A stretch of DNA of 64,000 bases from Prorocentrum cordatum (lineage: Eukaryota; Sar; Dinophyceae; Prorocentrales; Prorocentraceae), in the NCBI GenBank assembly GCA_963575745.1, contig CAUYUJ010011225.1, positions 780,312 through 844,311 of the forward strand, in the 5' to 3' direction. How positions within the stretch are numbered: position 1 is the first letter of the stretch; every line of letters begins with the position of its first letter. Both the position numbers and the translations under genes were made by a program. A model generated the notes under the pieces. The model had not been told where the DNA came from, did no database searches, and was given only the letters and a program-made list of their open reading frames with translations. This document shows, in pieces, positions 22,701 to 34,700 of the stretch.

Positions 22701-25700
22701 CAATCCCAATAAGGTCTTTGCATGCCTTACTAGAGAAGAAGGCCTCAAAGAGATTCCATAGTTGCCTGAGAGGTATCTCGAATTCGCGTCCCCTCTCGTA
22801 CATGTGGAGTGTGGCACATCTCCGTGGGTTGTACGATCCTGAATTTAAAGGAACGATCTCGGAACTTTCGATTGCCAGTGCGCGTGGGCAGGCGGATGCC
22901 CATGCCTCGAAGATACAGCACTGGAGCGACTTTGAATTCCATGGCCTGACAACCCTCTGAGGGGCAAGCATGAGAGTGTGTTCCCAGAAAACTTGAGAAG
23001 AGGTTGGGGCAGAACGTGCAAAGCTAATTGAACCAAAATGACTACAGAAATCAGCCAAGCCAAACAGTCCAACCGAAAGACCATGAACCGAGGGAAAGAG
23101 AGATAGAGAAAAGAGATGCACTTTATCAGGAATCGGGCGGCAGTCATCGTCGTGGCCAGCAAGGTGAGATTAACAATCCCAGGCCGAACCCATTTGTACT
23201 GAAGTGAAGAGGCAAACTGAACACCAAACTATCCCAAGAAAGAACTTGAAACATCGAGGACTTGGACAAAGGGTGAGCAACAACCCCACTTAACCCCGTC
23301 AGCCGAATAGAGAAGAATAAGATGCAGTCCCCGCTCCTGCAAGGTGACCTGGGGGCCTCATGCCCCGAGACACACATGATTCCAAGCATTCCCAGATTGA
23401 AACGAAAGCCAAAATCTTGGCAAAGTGAAGAGGTTGACAACCCCATCCGAACCCGTTTTGAACTGAAGTGAAGAGCCAAACTAAGGGCAAAGCGGACCCA
23501 AGTTAAGAAACGTCCATCGAGGCTGTGGGCAAAGCAAGAAACGACTCCACTACTTTGGCCCTGACGGACATATTGAGAGCAGAACTTAATTCGTGCCTCA
23601 GAGGAAAGTCCTGGAGTCTCCAATTGAACCAGAGTTGAACCAAAAGAGAGATGAGGGCCCGAAGGGAACAGCCTCAGTCACATCAGGAAACGGGGTTTGC
23701 AGAGCAAGTGGCACCTAACATTGGCACCGTTGTTGCCAGACTCCACCGTTATAAGATCTCCCACATCTTCATACATATCCTTGACGTAGAGGAGAGCCAC
23801 AATACAGCTACCAGCGAAGATCTGAGACTTATCGTGTAGCCTCTCCTTCTTAGGGCAGACCTCAGGGCCAATGAACGCTTCTTTGGTATAAAACCAGCGT
23901 TAAACAAGTGGATGTCCTTGGAGCGAAACGCGTTGAGCCCAAAGTGCCAGAGAATCTTCGTAACGTCCCTGGTAGTGAGAAAGCCGTGCTCTCCCAGAAC
24001 TGGGATACTGTCTGAAATCAGTGGGCCTTGATTATCGATAATGAAAGGTGTGAGCTCACGAACAGTGATGATTTGGAAGTGCTCCCCGACCTTGGCCTTG
24101 AAGGTGTTCAAGCCTGTAAGCTGGGGAACGAAAACCATAATGTAGCGCCTTGAACTGGTATGGTCTGTGCCGCCCTTTGGGGCGAAAATTGGGCATCCAG
24201 AATGATCGTACTCCAACTGGGACTTCAGCACTGGAGGGCCTAACTTGCTGATCCAGGGCTTCTTATCCTGTTCCCAGCTCTTTGGGGCAGGCTGCGACTT
24301 TCGGTCAGGTGAGTCGACTTCCGCTTCAGAGCCAGAGGATGAACTCCTGGAGCCTGGTGATTCCGACGACGGTACTTCCCAAGTAGTGCCGCCCGCCGGT
24401 TTGACAGGTGTTTCCCCACGGTAGTCCTGCGTATCTGGTAGGGCATCATCCGAATCGGGCTTCGACCCCGACCCGCCGCCCTGCGGTTGTTTCTTGAACC
24501 CAATTGAGTACTGCATCTTCCTGGCAATCGGCGAACGGCTCCGAGAGGCAGAATCTCCCCTATGCACAGGTGCTGGGGGCGGCGTGGGGAGAATCCTTGC
24601 TTCGCGAGGGTCAGCACTGGAGGATGCCTTGGCTTTGAGACCCTGATTCTTGAACTCGACCGATCTTGCTTGGTCATCCTTCTTCTGTTCGAGCTTCTTC
24701 TGCAACTTGACTTTCCTCTCATTCGAGGTAAGAATGGGCTTCGTTTCCATCTTGACCAGACGATTCCTAGCCCAACGATCTAAGGCGTGGCGGTCGAAGC
24801 CAAAGAAAAGGGGGATAGTCGGCTGAATCGGATTCCCAGTCCAATCCAGATCCTGAGAGTAACGGGTGTCCGTGGTGAGAGTAAAGGAGGGCCCCGCAGG
24901 GCGCAGTACGATAGCAAAGTGTGTCTGGTTGCACCAGACAGAGCCGATGGCTACTGAAGGCGAAGGTGAAGCGGTTGCCGAACCCAATCGAGCATTCCTT
25001 TAGCGAGGCCCAGACGAAACTTTTTGTCCCGAGAGCCCTGCGGAGAAAATAAGGTGGTCCAGGCATCCTTGTCATACCTGAAAACGTACCCCCTATGCGA
25101 GCGGGAGTGGGTACGGCTGCCACCAGAGTGGTCAAAGGAGCGATTCAGAATGACCCAATGCTTGCAATATTGAAACAGCCTCGACGAAAAATCTTCTGGA
25201 TGTCTTTGCATGTGTGAAACCCAACTAATAGCAGAATCCAAATGGAAAATAGCCCATGAGACTTCTTTAAACCCCTTGGTTTTATGATTTCTGCGTAGAC
25301 TGAATTGTTCGGGTGATTCCCCTGGGAGCCTTTTGAGTTTCAACATGATCCTGATACATTGATTCTGTGCCTTGGTAATCAAATCCGCCGTCGTCTTGCA
25401 GGGGACCCAGGCAGCACCTCTGGATCGTATAATCCCTCCCGCCATGCAGTTAAGTTTAGAGAGGCGTTTAGACATGGGGATATGCTCATTAATCAGGAAC
25501 CTACTGTTAGCCCAAAAGGCCTTGTTGATCTGTGAAATACCCTGCTTGACATCTTCGTGACAGGAACCAGTGGCGGAGAGAATAGGGCCCAGCACCTTGG
25601 CCTCCGGTACTACAGACCAAGATTTCCCGAAGGGGTCTGACCACTTGTATCCTTGAAAGAAGTAGGGGTATGCCGGGAGGATTTCCCGATCGTCTGGAGG

Positions 25701-28700
25701 AAGAGGAAGACTGGGAAGGATGAAGACTTGAGTGAGGAAGAGGAAGCGGCCGCACGTCGATCCATCAGGTAAAGCTTACAACCGGGGTGGATTGCGACGC
25801 GCCGAAGGAAGTATGGGGAGGAGGAGGAAGAGGAAGACTGGGGAGGATGAAGACTTGAGTGTGTTGTTGAGCACGCGTGCCCCCGCATGACCTCATCGTC
25901 TGCGGCTGCACCACCGTATTCACGAAGGTCTTCACCTTTTCCACGGTGTAGCCGACGTCGGGATGGATCACGCGGGCAGCGGCGAATGATCGCAATGGTG
26001 ACCACCCCTGCGTAGGCCACACTGCACGGGGAGGGTCCCGGGAACAATCGATACGCACGCGGCGTCCTGTGAGCCGCGATGGGTCAATCCACTTCACGAG
26101 CACACATGCCCGTTCGCGCTCTCCGGAGGGCATGTCTTCGTCGAGCCACATCAGAGACAGACCGCCGCCACCGATCTTGCTAGAGATCATCGCCCTGGCT
26201 CGATCCCGCAACACATCTGCCCCAGCCAGGCTGCCCTCACACCACAATCCGACGACCAGGGTGACGCGCGGGTCGTCGCCGACGTCGCCGCCGGCATCGC
26301 CCCCATCACTGGGTGGATCAGGTGGATGATGCGGCGGCGGCGGTGGCGGAGTTGCCGAAGCCAGGGTCGCCGGCGTTGCCTCGCGGGCAGCGTCTGCAGC
26401 CTCTGCAGCCTCCTTCGCCAATCGCTCCGCGCGAGCTGCCGCCGCGCGGGCTCTCAGCTCGACAGCGTCGAGGTCGGCCTCGTGCATTGCAGCCATCGCC
26501 GCTTCAAACTCTAGATTGTCAGGGTGGACATCCTCGCCTAAGCCCGCCTCAGCCAGTGCACTGGACCAGTCAAACCGATCCTGGAACGCCGCCTTCTTCC
26601 GAACTGCCCCCTTCTCCACGCCAGAGCGGTCAAGGAATGCTGCAACGCGTTCCGCCTCAACCCGCTGCACGAAGGCCTCATCGTCGGCGGCTGCTGCCCC
26701 TGGAACATCATGATCATAATGGCGGTCTGCAGATGCGAGATCACCAAGCAAAGCTGCAGCCTGGGGCCGCCGCGGGGGCAACCGTTCGCCATCCGCAACA
26801 CAGTCTGGACCCCATGATCACCCGGAGAATCCATGGGAGGCCCTGGCCCTGGCCATATGGTGGTCAATGGTGGTCCCTGAGATGTCCTGAACGTCTCCTG
26901 GTGGCCCTCAGGGGGGGGGCCCTGGGGCCCTGGGAAGCCTTGAGCCCGATAGGCCCCTGGGCCCTGGGAGGTCATGGCTGGCCCTCTGGGCCCTCTGGGT
27001 GGCCCCTGGAAGCAGGGGTGCCCTGGGAGCAACCCACGCAGTGACCATCTGCGGCTGGGACGTGTTGGGCCCCTCGCGCGGATCGCAGTGTCTGGCGGTG
27101 ACGGGGCCGGCGAAGCCGCGGATCGCGGGGCACGACGGTGACAAGCTGGCCAAACAAGTCATGGGGGCGGGGGGTTCGACGAAGGGGCGGGGGGGGCCCC
27201 CGACTATCACGACCCCACGCCCCCCCCCATTCACCCTTGCCACGCGCCCAGTCTACCAGGGCAATGGTTGGTAGGGGAGGGGGGCCCTGATAAGCAGCCC
27301 GCCCCCCCCCCACCCTTCGCCGGGCCCCAACCGCATGTATCCGGCGACTATCCGATCCTGGCAATGCAACCTCCGAGACGCAATGCAGCAATACATTCAA
27401 ACCTGCTAATTGGAGGCCGTAAGACTGACTTAACCCATGACACGGAAACCGTAAACACAAACACCCCATGCGCCGCGCCCTGGGAGATCCCTGGCTAGCC
27501 TTCCGGAGGCCCCTGGGAGCTGCCCTGGGGCCCTGGGGCCCAGGGAGGCCCTAGCTGCCCTAGCCCCCCGAACATCATGCGCCGTGGGAGGCAATGGCCC
27601 CTTTGGGGTACCTGGTGGGGCCTCGACTCGATCGGGTAGTATTCAGGGGCCTTGAGCTGCGTTGCCGCCCCTCGCGAGGATCGCGGGTGACTGTTTAGAT
27701 AGGAATGAACCGAATTCAATATCGCCCTGTTGAAACAAAGCACAACTACCGAAATCCAGAACATCGGTCGCGCACCGAAACTATCGTAGGGGGGTAGGGG
27801 CCCGGGGGGTCCCCGCGTGGCTGCCAGCAACAAAGCTGGTGGGGCGAGGCCTCGTCGCCGTCCTCGTCGCGGAACTGGCGCTCCAGGTCCCGCAGCATCT
27901 CGCCTTCGTCGTCGTCGGAGTAGAATCCAGCGGGTCGATCGCCACCGGCGGCGCCGCCACCTCCATCATCGCCCTCTCCTCCGTCTCCGGCTCCTCCGTC
28001 TCCTCCGTCTCCTCCGTCGCCGGCGTCGCGAGGGGCGCGAGGGGCTCGGTCGTCACGGTTCGACGTGATGACGATCTCGGACTGGCCCAACGCTAGCTTG
28101 CCGATCGGTCCATCGTCATCGGAGTCGCTCCACAGCCACTGGACGATGTGCTTAATGATATGGGCAGTGCCAACCAAAAGAGCACGCTCATGAAGCTCTT
28201 CAGAAAGAACAGCTGTCGACAACGCAAACACGAGAGGGTCTTGGAACCTGAAATACCGGACGCCATCGGCACCGACTGCCGTGACAATGGCAACTGCTAG
28301 AGTTGTCTCACAGCGATTCTTCTCAATTGGCAGATAAACCAAAGAATTGGTCGGACACTGCGCGCGCCCGTCGACCACATCACCATCCACCACTGAAAAA
28401 CATGATGGACCCACGAACCCGGAAAGGGATATAGACATGTAGAGCATGGACACGTTTGCACGATACACAACTAGGCAACACCTCACGAAATATCCCACGA
28501 GACACCTCACGAAACATCCCACGAGACACCTCACGAAACATTCCACGATACACCTCACGAAACATTCCACGAGACATCCCGCGAAACATTCCACGATACA
28601 CCCCACGAAACATTCCACGACGACAGGCAACCACTCAACCAAGGCGGCGTGGTCGTGCTGGGGAGTGGTCGTGCTGGGGGGTGGTCGTGCTGGGGGGTGG

Positions 28701-31700
28701 TCGTGATGGGGGGTGGTCGTGCTGGGGGGTGGTCGTGCTGGGGGTGTGGTTCGTTGTGGGGCGCTGGTGTGCTGGGGGGTGGTCGTGCTGGGGAACGTGG
28801 TCGTGCTCGGTTGGGGTGCGTGCGGAGTGGACTGGTCGTGCTGGGTGTGGTCGTGCTGGGGCGTGGTCTTTGCTGAGGTGGGTGGTCGTGCTGGGGGGGG
28901 GGTGTGCTGGGGTGTGGTCGTGATGGGGTGTGGTGTGCGGTGGTGGGGTATTTGCTGGGGTGGGGTCGTGCTGGGGTGTGGTCGTGCTGGGGGTTGGTTT
29001 CGTGCTGGCTGTGGTCGTGCGAGGGGGCGGTTCGTTGTGGGGTGGGGTCGTGTTGGGGAGGTGGGGTCGTGCTGGGGGTTCTGTGAGTTGTGGTTGTGCT
29101 GGGGGTGGCGGTCGTTTCGTGCTGGGGAGTGGTCGTGCTGGGGCGTGGTCGTGCTGGGGTGTGGTCGTGCTTGGGTGGGGTCGTGCTGGGGTGTGGTCGT
29201 GCTGGGGTGTGGTCGTGCTGGGGTGGGCTCGTGCTGGGGTGGGGTCGTGCTGGGGTGTGGTCGTGCTGGGGTGTGGTCGTGCTGGGGTGTGGTCGTGCTG
29301 GTGTGTGGTCGTGCTGGGGCGTGGTCGTGCTGGGGCGGGGTCGTGCTGGGGTGGGGTCGTGCTGGGGTGTGGTCGTGCTGGGGTGGTCCGCACCCTGTGA
29401 TTTATCGATAGGGATTTTCAAAAACAAGCGTTTCGCCTGAGACACAAAAACAAATACACCAAACTCCATCTTTAACCTACCTCTCGAAATTTTAATCCGC
29501 CGGCCTCCTTCGACCTCGATATTTATCAGGGAAAAAATCCGCCGGCCTCCTTCAAGTTGGCACCGGGGGACAGGTTTACCCACTAAAAGAGAACCCTGGG
29601 CCGGCGCCCTTTCCGGGAACACGTCGAACAGTCAATCGTAGGAAACACCCTATGGAGTTGGCGCCGATAATGCCGAACCAGAAGCAAAGTCCGCAGCGGC
29701 ACGGCCCGAATAGGAGCACCCAGCGCCAGATCGATTTGAGGCTTGGTCATGCCAGCATGCAAAGGCCTCACCAGCGCAGGAGGCGCCCAGCGTTCATGAT
29801 CAAATGCGATCTTGTTAGCGGTCTCTGAACTCTCAAGACACACATTCACCGCCGCCCTCGCACGGGGCCGCACCGCCGACCATTTATGGCTCACTCCGCG
29901 GGCTCCGAGGCCAAGAGCCTTCTTCATCTGCACACGACTGCTTAAAAGAGGAAGATCAATGTTCGGACACCGCTCGGTTATTACTTTCGTGATGGAATTG
30001 ACCCCCTCGCATTCCTGAATGTCAGCAAACGTGTATACCCTGAATATGTGGATTAGTGTCCAAAGGCCCTGACTGCACAGACCCGTATCGGCAGCGTGTG
30101 CAATATCGACTGCATATGCCCTCGCCACCTTCGCAGTGGTCGGATCCTCCCGATCGCCGTTCGCCCGCAAGTATTGCGCAACACCTGAGGGGTGGGGGGC
30201 GGGGCTGGGGCGGGGGCCCGAATCTGATTGGGGCCGGGAGAGGGGGGCAGCGTCGAGGGGGGCGGGCGAAGGAATCGGAGTACGCCTCACAGGCGCTGTG
30301 CTGGATTGGGTTGGCGCGCGCCCCTCGCCAGCTACATATCTCGCGACCCGACATGCGACCCCCCCCCCCCCCTCACATCGCGCCCCGCGCGCGACCCGCC
30401 CGCGGCCATCCCCCCGCGGACCGCCTGCGACCCGCCCGCACACGTCCGCCCTGCGCCTCGCCAGCGTCGACGGCGCACACGCGGCGTCTTCGGCCCCCGC
30501 AGTCTGATCCGCAACGGCGGAGGTTCAGCATGCATGTGGGAGTTGGTTGAGCGAGCAATTAAGACGGCGCCGGGGGGCAGGGGCGGGGGGGGGGGGGGCG
30601 GCGATGGCAGCGCGGCGATCCGCGGCACCCGACCCCCTCTAGGACCAACCAGCCAAGCAATCATCCCCGCCGCCCCGCCGCCCCCCCCCCCGGCCCCTTT
30701 TCCCTGTGGCCGCCATCATCCATCATCCAATTGCCACCGTGAGGGTGAGCATCATGAGGGCGACGACGACGAGATGAATGATGCGTTGTTGTTGTTATGG
30801 AGATGATGATGGTGATGTGATTGATGATTGAGATGATGTTGATTGATGAGATGAAATTGCCAACCAAATGGCTCCCATTTAGGGGGGGGGGGGTCGGTGC
30901 CGCGGCCCAGGCGAGCGAGATGGCAGGCGGGGCGATGCGGCCGGGGACATTGTACGACGCTGCACCGCACGTGGGGGCGGCGAGCTGTGGGAGAGCCAGC
31001 ACAGCATGAACGGTACCTGGCGTGCCGCACCCCCCCCCCCATGTCCCATCTCGCCACGCCCCACCACACCGCCCCCATTCCCTCCGTCGCTCCCCCCCTT
31101 CTCATCCACTCCACTCCGCCACTCGACCTCCTGACCCACCCGCGCCTCCGCGCCCTCGGGCCTCGTCGCTATCGCTCGTCACTCGCTGCCCCCGCCTCCC
31201 CCCCCCTTCCCTGGCGGGAGGCGCGCGTCTGCAGCTGCGACGAGACGCGGCGGTAGAAGGAGCCGGCGTGGTGCAGGAACTCCTGCGCCCGATGCCCGGC
31301 CGCCGTCGACGCGACGAGGGGGGGGGGGGCGGGGGGAGCGGTGCTAGCTCAGGCCCTGGGGCGAAGAGTGGAGGAGGTGAGGCGACAATGAATAATGGGG
31401 GGGGGGGGGGGGCGGACGGGCCGAGTGAAAGCAAGATGAGGGCGGGGCAGCAGGCGGCGGTGGAGGTGGAGGCGGTGGCGGGGGATGTGGAGGATGCGGA
31501 GAGTATATAATTGAAAGGAGGAGGTGTGTTGTGGTCGTGCGTGTGCGTGTGTTAGTGCGTTTGGTTCTCTACGCGGGTCCTCCAACGTGAGCAGCAGAAG
31601 GTCGTTGCTGTTGCCGGTAAGACGCGTATCACCAGTCAGTTTGGCATGCCAGTCCCGCCAGGGGAAATCGAACACCAGCGCGGCATACTCATCTGCAATT

Positions 31701-34700
31701 TCATCACATTTGAACTCAACCAACCGGGCCAAATGCCCGCCGTGCCTGTTGATGCTGTCGTCCGAGTACTTCTTCTGCATGAACAGCTGGAGATGGTTCC
31801 CAGGGCCGTGCACGGCCTCCATGATCATGAGTCCGTACCAAAATAAAGGATCGTGCAAAACTTGACGTGCATCTCGCTTCCACCTGCCGGTTTTCTCACG
31901 ATACTGGGCGATCTCCTCAAGTCGGAGCTCCGCGTCGGGCGCGTCGGCGGCCGCGCCCTCCGCGCCGTGGCCGTCCAGCGGCAACAAACGACGATCGGAA
32001 ATGGCAGCGGCTTCCTGATCTGACAGCGCCAGCACAAGATCCATGGCGTCGGTAAGCTGACCGCCGCTGAGCGGGGCATCAGCGATCGCCCCCGGCGAGA
32101 ACTGCCCCTGCCCATCGCCCACGCTCCAGCAGGACGCGGCCCCGCTGGCGCGCCGATGGAAGGGGGAGGTATCATCTCTCTCTCGCGCCCGAGGCGACAG
32201 AGCAAATGGGGGGTGTTCTTTTGCTTGCTATTATTAGGGCTATTCTTAGCTATAGCTACCTATCCCCAGCTATTCTACCTCGTTCGTCCTCCTCGTCCTG
32301 GATGGCATGTCGTCGTCACGAGTCGTTCGTCGTCGTCGTCGTCGCCGCCGTCGTCGCCGTCGTCGTCGTCGCGCCATGCGCCCGCCGCCGCCGCCGTCGT
32401 CGCCGTTGTCGTCGTCGCGTCGTTCTGCTGGCGAGTAGCAGCCCTGGCCGCCGCGCCCTGCCGGCGAGTAGCAACCCTGGCCCTGTACCGCCGAAGCCGA
32501 TGCGCACCAGGTCCGAGTGCTGCAGGGCCGAATGCCGAATGCCACCAGCGGCGCCAATGCCCATCCGGGCAGAGGCGCGCTGGTGGCGGCGCGGCCCTGA
32601 GCGGTGTGGGCCTGGCGGCGGCGTGGCCTCGACGGGGGTGCGGCAGGGGCTGCTCGCTCCCGTCGCTGGCCCCATGACCTGTCACGACGACGACCCCGCT
32701 CTGGCGGCCCTGGCGGGCCCCTCACCACGTGGAAAGGGGGGCCCGCTCCGAAAAAAGGAGGGGGGCGGGGGAGAGGGCACCCATGCACCTCGGGACAAAT
32801 GAGTGGGGGGGGGCATGTTTTCCGTTTCCCGTCGCCACGGGCGCGCAGAGAGATGCAAGAAGGACGGCGAGGGGGAGGGGGGGGCAAAAGGTGATGGATG
32901 GATGGGCGAGGAGGCGAGGAAGGATTATGATGGGCGCGCCTGATCCGGGACTCCACCGACGATATGCTCAGCCAACGTCCGGCGATCGCCTTGGGCATCA
33001 TCTTGGAGCAATGAGCAACGGCGGATTCAGCCCCGTGCAACCCGATCCACACGCGAGCCACCTTCCCAGATGCACCTCTCCAACAGTGCGAGATCTTCGC
33101 AATGGCCGAATAATACGAAAACGTGCCACCTATCTGGCGAATGCGCCTGTCAAAATGCGTCATGCCAGTCTTGGTTGTAAGGGCGCCGCAATGACACACA
33201 CACACACACACGGCGCCGACACGCCGAGATCGTTGGGACGATGAAGGAGGTCCAACAACACTAAATCTTTGAACCGCATCTGATCAGGGCCGCCGTCAGA
33301 AGTGTAGCACCACCATTTCACATAGGTCGCAGTGGACGGATCAAGACCACGATCGCCGTCCATATCGTCGCCACCAGTGGCCCAGAAAGGGCACCCGACT
33401 GAGCTAAGTTGTTTCTTGTTCAAGCTGTAGGTGCCGATCGCGGTCTTGTCCACAACGCGCTGCAAATCAGTGCACACGTTGAAGGAGGCGACGCACTCCG
33501 AGATAGGCCGCGCACCGTGGAGGCGAGGAGGGCGAGGGGGCGAAGGGATCAATCATGAGGGATGGGATGGGGATGGGGGGGGTGGAGAAGAAGGCGAGGG
33601 GTGAGGAGGGAGGGGGGGGAGGACAGGGAGGTAAAGGAGGAGGAGGAGGTGTGAGGAAGGGGCGGGGGAAGGAAGGGAGAGGGTCAGGAAGTCGGAAACG
33701 AACCTGCGTTCTTGGGGTCGGTCACATACAGGCTGTGCAGCTGACAATTCTGCAACTGGCAGCCCTGCCAGACAGACGAGTTGGTCGCATCCGACCTCCA
33801 GAAATGCCCAGCGATGTGAAACGTTGCGAACTGCACGCCCGGCGACGCGGGCGGACCGGGCCGCAGCGGCCTGGCGATGTCGCGCTCGCAGTCGGCGTGG
33901 AACGCGCGGGCTGCCGACACCCACGCCCCCGATGCTTTGCGCTCGCACCGGATCACAGTACTCGCGACGACGTCCTCCAGAACCGACGCGCCCATATCAG
34001 TGGCGGTAACCGACGCCAGGCAAGGCCAAAGGGGCGTCGCCACCAGGGACATGATTCCATTCATGGGAAGGGGTGGGCAGAGAGTTGACTCGCGAGTCAG
34101 TGCTCAAGGAAATGGCTGCCCTCCGCCGTGCGCCCCACGAATCGCACCGCCCCCCCCCCCCCTCCTCCCCCATCTGCCATCGAACGTCGATCATCGGGCA
34201 ATCGTCGGGGGCGGGGCGGGGGGGGAGGGGGGCAGAGGGCAGGCCCGCCCTATTAGTGGCGACTCACCTTGGCACTACCCGCGAAGTGAGCGCACAACGC
34301 ACTCCGATCACGAGGCGACCACGCTCAGTGAAGTGATTCTGGGTCTTGCGGGCTCTCCCGTTACATGTTCTCTCGATTATGAACAGCGCGTTGGGGTCGT
34401 CGTCGTCCTCGATGGCGAGGGTGTTCGCATCGCCGACGCCGAGTCTGTTGAGCTGCTGGCGGTGCAACCTCTCCCGCTGCCGCAACGCCGGGATTTCGGC
34501 GTCGCGGTCGACAACGACCTCTGATGGCGGGGCGCCGATCGCGCTGGGTGGGGGGGGGCGGGGGGGGCTGGGAGTGAGCGGGGGAATGGCAGAATGGCAG
34601 AGGAAGGGCCGCGGCTGGGGCCCCGAGTCGGATGGCGGTGGGCGAGAAGTGCCGATCAGCGGGCGACGAGGCGACGAGACGTCCAGGAGGGGGGCGTTCG

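Larger units (their letters stand above)
21183..25650 (-). mobile_element. LINE-like retroelement remnant nested in an intron
   Basis: The minus strand begins with a stretch typical of the region after a LINE reverse-transcriptase palm: KVLGPILSATGSCHEDV, then NKAFWANSRFL, KAQNQCIRIMLKLKRLPGES and WTTLFSPQGSRD. No palm or catalytic YxDD lies upstream, so the 5' part is missing. After a frameshift near 24970 the frame continues as a Ser/Arg/Pro-rich linker and a conserved-looking C-terminal region to 23749. Further open stretches are 23121-22102, 21870-21499 and 21509-21183. Base composition is distinct from its surroundings. It is classed as LINE-like from the tail motif only. Confidence 0.55.
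19965..25891 (-). other. 5.9-kb intron holding retroelement remnant
   Basis: Bounded by donor ATGAG|GTCATG (25891) and acceptor CCCCAG|A (19965), phase 2 on both sides. The interior is clearly less GC-rich than the flanks from about 20500 to 25600, marking the inserted block. Confidence 0.55.
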
